Below, piece by piece: positions 33,055-40,789 of a stretch of DNA of 64,000 nucleotides (its first letter is position 1; the number at the start of each line of letters is the position of its first letter). Location of the stretch: the NCBI RefSeq assembly GCF_006385595.1, contig NZ_CP041046.1, positions 2,976,001 to 3,040,000 on the forward strand. The letters run 5' to 3'. The position numbers were made by a program, and so were the translations under genes. This stretch comes from Luteibacter pinisoli (GTDB taxonomy: Bacteria > Pseudomonadota > Gammaproteobacteria > Xanthomonadales > Rhodanobacteraceae). The notes under the pieces were generated by a model that was not told the origin of the DNA, did not search any database, and was given only the letters and a program-made list of their open reading frames with translations.

Positions 33055-33462
33055 TCAGAACTGCGGCTTGGCGCCGTAATCCTTGTACGACTTCTCTTCC
33101 ACCAGGGTGGAGCCGAGTTTGAGGTTGATCTCGCGCTTCACCGCGGCGCGCTCATCGTTTTCAAAGTAAACGCGGCGGGCGAGCTGGATGAAGTCGTTAT
33201 CGAACTCCTGCGCCTTTTCCTTGACGCGGATGTCGTCTTCGATGACCCACAGGCGCTGGTTCACGGCGAGCAGGCGATTGCGCTCATCCTGGATGTCGGT
33301 CTCCGATGCCTTGTCGTTCTTCCACGTCGCATCGAGCAGTTCCAGCTCATTGCGCACGTTGGCCAGCTTGGCCGGGTCCGTCATCTGCTGGAGCTTGATC
33401 TCGAGGATGGTCATCTTGTCGATCAGCTCGCCGTAGGACACCGGGGTCTGGATCAGGCTCAT
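33055..33462 (-). CDS. DUF6165-type protein near LPS genes
   Basis: 135 residues, mostly charged and helical with heptad-like spacing (about 10-100), starting MSLIQTPVSYGELIDKMTIL. I recall such proteins as DUF6165, usually beside LPS or glycan genes; the family name is from memory. No membrane segment or catalytic motif is seen. It converges directly on the GT9 gene with no terminator between the stops. Function unknown. Confidence 0.7.
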   Translation of the reverse strand: MSLIQTPVSYGELIDKMTILEIKLQQMTDPAKLANVRNELELLDATWKNDKASETDIQDERNRLLAVNQRLWVIEDDIRVKEKAQEFDNDFIQLARRVYFENDERAAVKREINLKLGSTLVEEKSYKDYGAKPQF

Positions 33463-33529
33463 GGGAAGTGCTCCGTCAGGTCAGGCGCGGGAGGTTAGCA
33501 GTTTTGCCGCGCGCCCGGCTTAGCCCCGC

Positions 33530-34852
33530 CTAAAGCGCGATCAGGCCGAAGGCGTCCAGCAGCAGCACGACATTGAGTGACAGCACCACCAGGGCGGCCA
33601 GCACGGCCAGGGCGGTGACGGCGGGCCGGATAGCGAACACGCCCATGATCCGCCGCTGCGCCGAGAACCACACCAGCGCAATCATGGGGAACGGCAAGGC
33701 GATACTCAGGGCCACCTGGCTCAGCACGAGCGCCCGTGTCGCATCCACGCCGGCGATGACGACGGCAAAGCTCGGCACCATGGTGACCGCACGGCGTACC
33801 CACAGTGGAATCCGGAAATCGACGAAGCCCTGCATGATCATCTGCCCGGCCATCGTTCCCACCACCGAACTGGAAAAGCCCGAGGCGATCAGCGAGATGA
33901 GGAAAATCAGCGCGGCGGCACCGCCGAGCAACGGCACCAGGGTCTGGTAGGCCGTCTCGATCTTCGCCACATCCGGGTGGCTGCCATGGAAGGCACTGGC
34001 CGCCATGATGACCATCGCCAGGTTGATCAGGCCCGCCACCGCCAGTGCCAGCACGACCTCCACGTTCGACAGGCGGATAATCCGCTTCCGCTCCACGTCC
34101 GTACCTGGCTGGACCCGCCGCCGGGTCAGCCCCGAATGAAGGAACAGGGCATGCGGCATCACGGTGGCACCGATGATGCCCACGGCAAGGGCCACGGCCA
34201 TGCCATCCGGAAGATCCGGTTTGAACGCGTGAAGTCCCACCGCTGCCCAGTCCACCGGGGCGATAAATACCTCCACCAGATAGCAAAGGCCGACCACGCC
34301 CACCAGGGCGCCGATGGTCATCTCGAGGCGCCTGGCACCCCGCCCTTCCAGCAACAGAAGCACGTAGGTGACGATTCCGGTGATCACCATGCCGGCGAGC
34401 AAGGGCATGTGGAAAAGCAGGGAAAGGCCGATCGCGCCACCCAGGAATTCAGCCAGGTCGGTAGCCATCGCGGCCAGTTCGCTCACCACCCACATCACCC
34501 ACACCAGCGGGCGCGGAAGGTGGTCGCGGCAGAGCTGCGCCAGGTTGCGCCCGGTGACGATGCCAATGCGCGCCGACAGGCTCTGGAACAGCATGGCCAC
34601 CAGGTTGGCCAGCAGCACCACCCACAGCAGGGCGTAGCCGTAGCGCGCGCCGGCCTGGATGTTGGTGGCGAAATTGCCCGGGTCGATATAGGCGACGGAC
34701 ACGACCACGGCCGGCCCGGCGAACGGTGCGAGCGCGGCCAGCCCCCGGCGGCGGCCGTGCAATACGTCCTGCATCACCCTGGCATCGCGCGCCTGCCTGA
34801 CTTCTTCTCTCACCCGGCCGCCTGCGTGTACGCACATCGCGTTCACTTTCAT
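33530..34852 (-). CDS. mntH: Nramp-family divalent metal transporter (MntH)
   Basis: 440 residues, about 11 transmembrane helices. Metal-site motifs are present: DPGN at residues 57-60 in helix 1 and ATVMPHALFLHS in helix 6. It imports Mn2+ (and Fe2+) with protons. The N-terminus before helix 1 is longer than usual (about 40 residues, basic), so an internal start such as ATG 34774 is possible. I looked for a Mn riboswitch of the yybP-ykoY type in the 109 bases upstream and saw none. It is divergent from a small unknown gene. Confidence 0.92.
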   Translation of the reverse strand: MKVNAMCVHAGGRVREEVRQARDARVMQDVLHGRRRGLAALAPFAGPAVVVSVAYIDPGNFATNIQAGARYGYALLWVVLLANLVAMLFQSLSARIGIVTGRNLAQLCRDHLPRPLVWVMWVVSELAAMATDLAEFLGGAIGLSLLFHMPLLAGMVITGIVTYVLLLLEGRGARRLEMTIGALVGVVGLCYLVEVFIAPVDWAAVGLHAFKPDLPDGMAVALAVGIIGATVMPHALFLHSGLTRRRVQPGTDVERKRIIRLSNVEVVLALAVAGLINLAMVIMAASAFHGSHPDVAKIETAYQTLVPLLGGAAALIFLISLIASGFSSSVVGTMAGQMIMQGFVDFRIPLWVRRAVTMVPSFAVVIAGVDATRALVLSQVALSIALPFPMIALVWFSAQRRIMGVFAIRPAVTALAVLAALVVLSLNVVLLLDAFGLIAL

Positions 34853-34961
34853 TACAGACCGCCCAGCGTGCAGGCCGCGTAGAAACCGCCCAGGCGGCCA
34901 CGCGGGCTTCGCAAAGCATCCACGCGGGGCGGCTTATATCTCAGCGGTTCCCGGAGGCGCC

Positions 34962-35378
34962 ATGACCACGATTACCCGCCACATCCCCCGCATCACCGGG
35001 TTCGCTGCCGCCCACCAGGACGACATCGGCTTCTGCGTGCAGGCCGAGCTCGACACGCAGCCGCAGGAACGCTGGCTCGCCCATTTCGCGGCCCGCTGCG
35101 AGGAGGCCTTCGTCCGCCACACCTCGCCGGATATCCGTTGGGTGGAGGGGTCCATCTGGTTCCGGGTGCCCTCGGAAGACCTCGTGCCTGAATACGCCCG
35201 CCTGGTCGTCGAATCCGTCCAGGCGGCGGGGCGCGACGAGGCCGAGGAGCAGCGCCGGGAGGTGGAACGCGCCCAGGCCCTGGCCCTGAAAGCCCACGAC
35301 CTGAACGCGCTGCTCAATGAGGTGAATGCCGCCCTGCCCGGCTGGACCGAGACCAGGGCATCGCAGGACGCCGCCTAA
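34962..35378 (+). CDS. small charged protein of unknown function
   Basis: 138 residues with a good ribosome-binding site (GGAGGCGCC before the ATG). The N-terminal two-thirds looks like a small alpha/beta domain (FCVQAELDTQPQERWLAHFAARCEEAF, then IRWVEGSIWFRVPSEDLVPEYARLVVESV); residues 88-125 form a likely coiled coil rich in Glu/Arg/Ala. I do not recognise a family. It is divergent from mntH across 109 bases; TATATC at about 34936 may be a -10 for it. Confidence 0.6.
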   Translation: MTTITRHIPRITGFAAAHQDDIGFCVQAELDTQPQERWLAHFAARCEEAFVRHTSPDIRWVEGSIWFRVPSEDLVPEYARLVVESVQAAGRDEAEEQRREVERAQALALKAHDLNALLNEVNAALPGWTETRASQDAA

Positions 35379-35381
35379 GCC

Positions 35382-35531
35382 TTACGCCGACGGCGCCTTC
35401 GCGCTGAACAGGGCCACGCAGCCCACACTACCCACGCGGACATCACGAAACCGGCTGGCCAGCGCCCGCCAGAGGTGATCGAGCGCGTCGTTCGCGTCAT
35501 CAGGTCCACCCGTGATTGCCGGAAATGTGCT
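35382..35531 (-). pseudogene. possible C-terminal remnant of a lost gene
   Basis: A 50-codon open frame without a start codon ends with TAA at 35382. Its peptide (FPAITGGPDDANDALDHLWR, then ALASRFRDVRVGSVGCVALF) looks more protein-like than its neighbours in other frames, with an amphipathic helix and a hydrophobic strand. It may be the tail of a deleted gene, or coincidence. I cannot name a family. The rest of 35379-35622 shows no convincing gene. Confidence 0.25.
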
Positions 35532-35622
35532 TCACGTCCGTTTCCGGCACGGAATGGCCGGGCACCCTAAAGCCTGCGCGGTCTCCGCCGATGCCCTTTT
35601 GCATACTCCAGGAATCAACCCG

Positions 35623-35865
35623 ATGCCGGTCCAGCACGCCCGCCACCAGAACCTGCGCAAGGTGCTCGTCCAGCTCGAGCGTGAAGGCATCGAGGGATAC
35701 GCCGACCAGGCCGAGCACCTCGGCAACGTCACGCCCGGCAAGCTCGCCTCCATGGACCAGGGCGGCCCCATCGACGTGCTGTTCTCAGAACACGTGGAAT
35801 GGGTGCTGCACCGCCGCCGTGGATGGATGGACGAGTTGCATGAGGATGATCCGCTGGAGGCTTAG
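35623..35865 (+). CDS. small helical protein, possible HTH (Cro/XRE-like)
   Basis: 80 residues starting MPVQHARHQNLRKVLVQLER, with an AGGA ribosome-binding site before the ATG at 35623. The stretch YADQAEHLGNVTPGKLASM has the spacing of a helix-turn-helix, followed by HVEWVLHRRRGWMDELHEDD. I recall similar short proteins in Xanthomonadales annotated as hypothetical or XRE-like. The open frame extends to 35512 but upstream codons lack support. A possible -10 (CATACT) lies just before the start. Confidence 0.55.
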   Translation: MPVQHARHQNLRKVLVQLEREGIEGYADQAEHLGNVTPGKLASMDQGGPIDVLFSEHVEWVLHRRRGWMDELHEDDPLEA

Positions 35866-35878
35866 GCTCCGCGGCAGA

Positions 35879-36583
35879 TCAAACGTCCTCCGACCAACCG
35901 AAAAACGAAGCATCCGACAAATCGCGCATGAGCTCGAGCGCACCCCCTTTTGCCTGGTAGGCATAGGTATCACCAATGATCTGCTTCTCGACGAGCGCCG
36001 CGGCGCGCTCAAAGGGGTTCGATCCGAAAAAGTGCGACGCTCGCTGCTGTGTAGGCACGGTTACCGTTTTCGAAATTTCCTTTAAAAGCGAAACAAACCG
36101 TGTGCTTCGGTCGATCGTTGTATCGAGATGATCATACGATCGGCGATTGTCCGGATACACCTTCGGACCGGTGTTGTGTGTATCAAAAGCCAGAACCGCC
36201 TCGTCATTGAACGACCTTGCAAGGCGCACCAACTAGCGATCGCCATTGAGCGACACCTCAAGCCACGTTCGTGATCGCTCATCGAGCTGATCATCGATAA
36301 CGACGAGTTGCTTCCCCTCAAGCTTCAGGTCGTAGTCGGCGTCCGCGATATCGGGTCGAATCGAACGCAGCTTCGACGACAGACTGTCGAGTCTTTCGGC
36401 AAATGCCTTTAACGTATGCGCCATCCTCGTACGATCCTGGCCGCGCTCCGTTTCCTTGGTAAAGAAATTTTCCTCCCAGGACGTTGAGGCGCGCTGGCCG
36501 GTGCGCTCTGGCCCAGTCGCACTGCTTGCCGTCGTCGGCACTTGCGGCGACCAATGCAGAGTACCGGGCGCGCCAACGATCAT
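35879..36583 (-). pseudogene. unknown gene split by an in-frame TAG codon
   Basis: From ATG 36583 the frame codes 116 residues, meets TAG at 36233-36235, and continues in the same frame for 117 more to a stop at 35879. Read through, it would be one protein of about 234 residues: a low-complexity N-terminus (GTLHWSPQVPTTASSATG), a helical part (AFAERLDSLSSKLRSIRPD) and a mixed C-terminal half. The start overlaps the stop of the secreted-protein gene as ATGA. The downstream half could also start at TTG 36232 or GTG 36229. Base composition is A+T-richer than its surroundings. Family unknown; either a nonsense mutant or two coupled genes. Confidence 0.55.
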
Positions 36584-37074
36584 GGCCGTGTCCCTCGATA
36601 GATCTCTTTGCAAACGTGGACAAACCGCGCCTGACCCTTACCGTTGTCGTTCGCCACTACGCGAGCCGTCGTGTAAGTCACGTCCCAGTACTCCGGCCGA
36701 TTAGAGATACGGTGCACTCTTGTCGGGCCAAGAATCGCGGGCGTCCTGCAATCGGATAGCAAAACCTTTCCCTTGAAGCGGCCCGCGCTGTCCGTCATAC
36801 CCTTCAATGTGCCGATGCCATAGCGTTGTTGCGGGTCGCCGTCGAAGGCGACGAGGCTCACTGCGTAACCAGGAAGGGCAACCATGCGGCCGGCTTCGTC
36901 GAACAGCCCCACTTCAACCTCGATTTCGCGAGCAGCATTCGGGCCGCCCGGGGCGAGATGGGTAATGCGTTCCCTACTCTGAAAGCTAACGATTTCCGGG
37001 TGCACGCTCTGAGCCCTCGCACCGCCCGCCAGAAAAAGACAGCCTACGAAACACCCCATTGCCAGTCGTTTCAC
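36580..37074 (-). CDS. secreted/periplasmic protein of unknown function
   Basis: 164 residues beginning with GTG at 37074, with AGGTG a few bases before. The signal peptide MKRLAMGCFVGCLFLAGGARA should be cut after ARA, leaving a protein of about 143 residues rich in beta-prone segments (REIEVEVGLFDEAGRMVALP, YAVSLVAFDGDPQQRYGIG, YWDVTYTTARVVANDNGKG) with two cysteines that could pair. A beta-sandwich fold is possible but I recognise no family. Its stop overlaps the following gene by 4 bases, and both have unusual base composition. Confidence 0.65.
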   Translation of the reverse strand: MKRLAMGCFVGCLFLAGGARAQSVHPEIVSFQSRERITHLAPGGPNAAREIEVEVGLFDEAGRMVALPGYAVSLVAFDGDPQQRYGIGTLKGMTDSAGRFKGKVLLSDCRTPAILGPTRVHRISNRPEYWDVTYTTARVVANDNGKGQARFVHVCKEIYRGTRP

Positions 37075-37130
37075 GACACACCTCGTTCGTCACGGAAGTC
37101 GCGTTCAGACTAGGTGCGACATCGGACGAC

Positions 37131-37382
37131 ATGGCCGAGCGAGTCGCTGAAAGTGGCGTAGGACTACAGCATCAACAGTCGTGGGTTGATACCGACCTCG
37201 CGTCAGCGTTGCGTCGGGAGGTCCGCTCGCCGTTGACGGACGTGGACTACACGAGCCCATACAAGCGCCACACCAAAGAAGGCTACGCCTACATATTTGG
37301 CGCCAGGACTATGGTCAACTTTCCCAACCAGGGGCACGCGGCCTCTACGTCATCAGCACACTGGCTGCATGACAGCGCATAA
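37131..37382 (+). CDS. hypothetical small protein
   Basis: 83 codons from ATG 37131 (the frame is open to 37059). The peptide includes LRREVRSPLTDVDYTSPYKR and GYAYIFGARTMVNFPNQGH, with no signal peptide or membrane segment. Its stop is 11 bases before the next gene's ATG, with an AAGGA ribosome-binding site between, which suggests co-transcription. I see no strong ribosome-binding site of its own. Codon use is unlike the core genes. It may be spurious. Confidence 0.35.
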   Translation: MAERVAESGVGLQHQQSWVDTDLASALRREVRSPLTDVDYTSPYKRHTKEGYAYIFGARTMVNFPNQGHAASTSSAHWLHDSA

Positions 37383-37393
37383 GGAACTAAAAC

Positions 37394-37702
37394 ATGACAG
37401 TCACATGCAGGTCGTGGAGCAACGCGGACGAGGGAATCACTGAGGGCAGAAGCTTGCCTTCCCATCATGACGGCGTGAACGCCCGCGTTGATCGACTTGA
37501 ACGCGTCGTCGACCGTATCAACGATGACGTCACAACCATCAAGATATCGATCGCGAAGATCGAGACCCGAATGGAAAGCGTTCCCACGAAAACCTGGGTG
37601 ATGGCGGGCGCGATTGCCGTTCTCGTGACGATCCTTAGCGCTTTCGCCTGGATTGCCCAGCAGTATCTGGCCCCTATCCTTGCCGCCCTGGGCACTCGTT
37701 GA
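37394..37702 (+). CDS. small membrane protein with coiled coil (XhlA/holin-associated-like)
   Basis: 102 residues: a polar N-terminus, a heptad-rich stretch (RVDRLERVVDRINDDVTTIK, residues about 30-57) and one C-terminal transmembrane helix (WVMAGAIAVLVTILSAFAWI). This plan resembles XhlA-type haemolysin/holin-associated proteins of prophages, but the sequence is too short to assign. The ribosome-binding site AAGGA is placed well for ATG 37394. No lysis or tail genes accompany it. Confidence 0.6.
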   Translation: MTVTCRSWSNADEGITEGRSLPSHHDGVNARVDRLERVVDRINDDVTTIKISIAKIETRMESVPTKTWVMAGAIAVLVTILSAFAWIAQQYLAPILAALGTR

Positions 37703-37742
37703 TTCAACCGAGGGCGGTAACGTCACACCGAGGGAACCGCGC

Positions 37743-37781
37743 AAAAACAAAGGCCCCGCATTGCTGCGAGGCCTTTGTTCT
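37743..37781 (-). terminator. terminator after tRNA-Ser(CGA)
   Basis: AAAGGCC(T) pairs with GGCCTTT, with an inner CGCA...TGCG pairing, and on the minus strand the hairpin is followed by GTTTTTG. It sits 6 bases past the tRNA 3' end. Confidence 0.8.
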
Positions 37782-37786
37782 GAAAC

Positions 37787-37876
<90 letters not shown>

Positions 37877-37917
37877 GGAAGGGTCGACGGAAGGCTTGTG
37901 GGCCAACCGAGTCGGCA

Positions 37918-37946
37918 ATGATAGTGGGTCTTCCGTGCCGTGACAA
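37918..37946 (-). promoter_or_regulatory. promoter of tRNA-Ser(CGA)
   Basis: TTGTCA (37941-37946), 17-base spacer, TATCAT (37918-37923) on the minus strand; start near 37911, about 35 bases before the tRNA. Confidence 0.75.
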
Positions 37947-38020
37947 CAGGCTTTTGATGCGGCATGCTCCCAAGGCATCCCGGTGCCATTGCGACCCTTT
38001 TCCCGCTCCCCAAGGCCATC

Positions 38021-38728
38021 ATGATCGAGTTCGGACACGGCACGCATACCGGCCTTCGCCGCCTGCGTAATGAGGATAGCTACTACGCCGATGCCAGCCT
38101 GGGTCTGTTCCTGGTGGTGGACGGCATGGGCGGGCATCAGCACGGCGAGGTGGCCGCGGCCATGGCCCGCGACGGCGTGGTCGCCCAGGTAACGGCCGGC
38201 CAGTCCCTTGTGGACGCCATCCAGCGGGTGAACGAGGCGCTGATTGCTCGCTCAAGCGGCCAGCGTGTATCGCGGCCCATGGGGACGACGATCGCCGCCA
38301 TTCGCGTCTCCGGCCGTGCGTATGAAGCCGCATGGGTCGGCGACAGCCGGATCTACCGCTGGGCCGACGGTACGCTCGACCGCCTGTCCCACGACCATTC
38401 CATCGTCGAGGCGCTGGTCGAGGCCGGCGAGATGACCGAGGCGCAGGCGCAACAGCACCCGCAGCGCAGCGTGCTGACCCAGGCGCTGGGCATCACCGCG
38501 CCTGACCAGCTGCATATCGGACTCGCTCGCGGTCACCTGTCGGCGGGGGCTCGCCTCCTGCTCTGCACGGACGGCCTGACCGACGAAGTGGCCGATCCCA
38601 GGATCGGCGAGATCATCTCCCGCGCAGACATCGCCGCGCAGGAGTGCGTGGATCACCTGGTGCTGGAGGCGCTGGCGGGAACCGGGCGCGACAACATCAC
38701 CGCGATCCTCGTTCGCGCCGCGGCCTGA
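38021..38728 (+). CDS. PP2C-family protein serine/threonine phosphatase
   Basis: 235 residues covering a complete PP2C catalytic domain: RRLRNEDSYY with metal-binding Asp19, VVDGMGGHQHGE with Asp34-Gly35, PMGTTIAAI, WVGDSRIYR, LLCTDGLTDE and GRDNITAIL. The ATG at 38021 is preceded by CAAGG and gives the family N-terminus; the open frame upstream to 37964 is not used. In proteobacteria such stand-alone phosphatases often act with type VI secretion or Hanks-type kinases, but no kinase is in this window. It converges with dnaQ. Confidence 0.92.
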   Translation: MIEFGHGTHTGLRRLRNEDSYYADASLGLFLVVDGMGGHQHGEVAAAMARDGVVAQVTAGQSLVDAIQRVNEALIARSSGQRVSRPMGTTIAAIRVSGRAYEAAWVGDSRIYRWADGTLDRLSHDHSIVEALVEAGEMTEAQAQQHPQRSVLTQALGITAPDQLHIGLARGHLSAGARLLLCTDGLTDEVADPRIGEIISRADIAAQECVDHLVLEALAGTGRDNITAILVRAAA

Positions 38729-38736
38729 CCGCGACG

Positions 38737-39468
38737 TTAGTGCACCGTTTCCGCTTGCTCGGCATCGAGCTTGCGCCAGATGCTTTGCCCACCCGCCGCC
38801 TTGTCGAGTCCGTCGAGGCGCTTCGCATGCATCGCCAGCTCTTCTTCCGTGGCATGCAGCACGATCGGGCGACGGCTGATCACGATATCGCCCAGCGCAT
38901 TCACGGCTGAGTTCTCGGTAGCGGCGTCGAAGGCGAAGTCCAGGCCCACCTGGCCCGACGTCATCGCGATATAGACGTCCGCCAGCAACTGCGCATCGAG
39001 CAGGCCGCCGTGGAGATCGCGGTGGCGATTGTCCACGCCCAGGCGCTTGCACAGGGCGTCGAGGCTGTTGCGCTGCCCCGGGTACATCGTGCGCGCGAGC
39101 TTCAGCGTGTCGAGGACCGTCGCATGGTCGTCGATGGTGCCGTACTGCGGACCCAGGCGCGCCAGTTCGGCGTTAATGAAGCCCACGTCGAACGCCGCGT
39201 TGTGGATGATGAGCTCGGCACCCTTGATGTACGCCAGGAACTCGTCGACCTTGTCGCGGAAGTACGGCTTGTCGAGCAGGAAGACGTCCTGGATGCCGGT
39301 GACTTCACGCGCACCCTCGTCAATCGCGCGCTCGGGATTGAGGTACGTATGAAAGTGGTTGCCACTGGGGCGACGGCCGACCAGCTCCACCGCGCCGATT
39401 TCGATCAGGCGGTGGCCGAGGTGCGCCTCAAGGCCGGTGGTTTCGGTATCGAGGACAATCTGCCTCAC
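38737..39468 (-). CDS. dnaQ: DNA polymerase III epsilon subunit (DnaQ), 3'-5' proofreading exonuclease
   Basis: 243 residues. The DEDDh exonuclease motifs are present: Exo I DTETTGLE (Asp7, Glu9), Exo II in IIHNAAFDVGF, and Exo III HRDLHGGLLDAQLLADVY with catalytic His and Asp. The C-terminal tail (about 185-243) contains the segment that binds the polymerase subunit. Its ATG at 39468 overlaps the rnhA stop by 4 bases; rnhA-dnaQ is a classic pair. Confidence 0.96.
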   Translation of the reverse strand: MRQIVLDTETTGLEAHLGHRLIEIGAVELVGRRPSGNHFHTYLNPERAIDEGAREVTGIQDVFLLDKPYFRDKVDEFLAYIKGAELIIHNAAFDVGFINAELARLGPQYGTIDDHATVLDTLKLARTMYPGQRNSLDALCKRLGVDNRHRDLHGGLLDAQLLADVYIAMTSGQVGLDFAFDAATENSAVNALGDIVISRRPIVLHATEEELAMHAKRLDGLDKAAGGQSIWRKLDAEQAETVH

Positions 39469-39920
39469 GCGACGCTCCCCTTTGCCTTGTAGATGATGGC
39501 CTGGTCGCGGGCAGCGACGTCGACGCGCTCATTCTCTTCGTGGCCGGCATGGCCCTTGACCCATTCCCAGGTCACGGTATGCGGCTGCGTGGCGGCATCG
39601 AGGCGCACCCACAGGTCCTGGTTTTTCACGGGCTTCTTGTCGGAGGTGAGCCAGCCATTGCGGCGCCACTTCGGCACCCATTCCTGCAAGCCCTGCATGA
39701 CGTACTTCGAGTCCGTCATCAGGTGCACCTTGCACGGCCGGGTAAGGGCCTCCAGCGCGGAGATCGCGCCCATCAGTTCCATGCGGTTGTTCGTGGTATC
39801 CGGCTCGCCGCCGGAGAGCATCTTTTCGATGCCCTTGGTCCGCAGCAGGGCGGCCCAGCCACCGGGGCCGGGATTGCCGAGGCAGGCGCCATCGGTAAAG
39901 GCTTCAACAAGATCAGTCAT
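39465..39920 (-). CDS. rnhA: ribonuclease HI (RnhA)
   Basis: 151 residues. The active-site acids are visible: Asp10 in FTDGACLGNPGPGGW, Glu48 in NNRMELMGA, Asp70 in LMTDSKYV, and the C-terminal Asp in ENERVDVAARDQA. It removes RNA from RNA-DNA hybrids. It is 8 bases downstream of a methyltransferase-like gene and overlaps dnaQ by 4 bases. Confidence 0.96.
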   Translation of the reverse strand: MTDLVEAFTDGACLGNPGPGGWAALLRTKGIEKMLSGGEPDTTNNRMELMGAISALEALTRPCKVHLMTDSKYVMQGLQEWVPKWRRNGWLTSDKKPVKNQDLWVRLDAATQPHTVTWEWVKGHAGHEENERVDVAARDQAIIYKAKGSVA

Positions 39921-39928
39921 GCCACTCT

Positions 39929-40621
39929 TCAGGGAATAGGTTCACGGGCGTGGCGCCGTGCGCCGGAGGCGAACGTGCCGGGCACCGGGGTGGGCACCAC
40001 CGCGGCGCGGGGGCGCAAGGGTACAGCCGCGGGGCGCTTTTTGCGCGCCACCAGCAGATAGCCGCCGCCAATGAGCGACTCGCCCACCGCCGCGCCACCC
40101 GCGCGGGGCCAGGCGCTGCCCAGCCGGCGCGGCATGGAAAGCTCGAAGTCGTCGCGCACGAGGCGCTGGCTCCACCACCACGGCCAGGTGAGGCGAGGAC
40201 GGGCCCGCCCGCTCTGCCGGGCCACCCAGGGCGACCACAGCCCAAGCGGGTGGATACCGGTGATGGCGATCATCCCACCCGGCTCCAGGACGCGAATCGC
40301 TTCGTCGAGGAGATTGTCCTGGCGGGCGGTGGTTTCCAGGGCGTGCCGCAGCAGGACCACCCCAAACGCCTCATCCATGAACGGGAGCGGCTCCAGGCCG
40401 CTTGCCACGACATCACCCGCCAGGTGCGCCCCGGCCACCCGCACGCTGGCCCAGTGGCCCAGCAGGGGGATAGCCGGCGGCTCGGCGCCCGTGGCAGCCG
40501 TCAGGTGCAGGCCGTGGTCGCCGGTGCAACGCTGGAGCAACGGGGTCAGCACGCGGTTCTCTTCCGCAAGCAGCTTGCGCACGTGGGGCGTCGCATAGAT
40601 GTCGGAGACGAGAGTGGGCAT
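39929..40621 (-). CDS. class I SAM-dependent methyltransferase-like protein
   Basis: 230 residues. A Rossmann-like core is recognisable from LEPLPFMDEAFGVVLLRHAL, then LLDEAIRVLEPGGMIAITG (the post-II and III motifs of methyltransferases), whereas motif I (GxGxG) is poorly conserved. The C-terminus is basic and Pro/Arg-rich. Homologues of this type regularly lie before rnhA and opposite gloB in gammaproteobacteria; the substrate is unknown. Start ATG 40621 is tentative. Confidence 0.75.
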   Translation of the reverse strand: MPTLVSDIYATPHVRKLLAEENRVLTPLLQRCTGDHGLHLTAATGAEPPAIPLLGHWASVRVAGAHLAGDVVASGLEPLPFMDEAFGVVLLRHALETTARQDNLLDEAIRVLEPGGMIAITGIHPLGLWSPWVARQSGRARPRLTWPWWWSQRLVRDDFELSMPRRLGSAWPRAGGAAVGESLIGGGYLLVARKKRPAAVPLRPRAAVVPTPVPGTFASGARRHAREPIP

Positions 40622-40789
40622 GTGTGACGAGTGTAGTGAGGTTGAACAGCCGCCGCACGGGTTAACAACTCGCTAACGAGCAGGAAATACCCGGCTGATA
40701 TAGTCCGGCCGCCCCTACCCGCCAGGCCTGGCGGGACGACGGCCACATCCTGGGTGTTCGCGCCCTATCGACGTAGCGGAGTTCGCCCG

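Noticed and set aside
34853..34961. Possible yybP-ykoY manganese riboswitch before mntH
   Set aside because: The conserved internal-loop sequences of that motif are not present; only GC-rich repeats of the GGGCGG type are seen.
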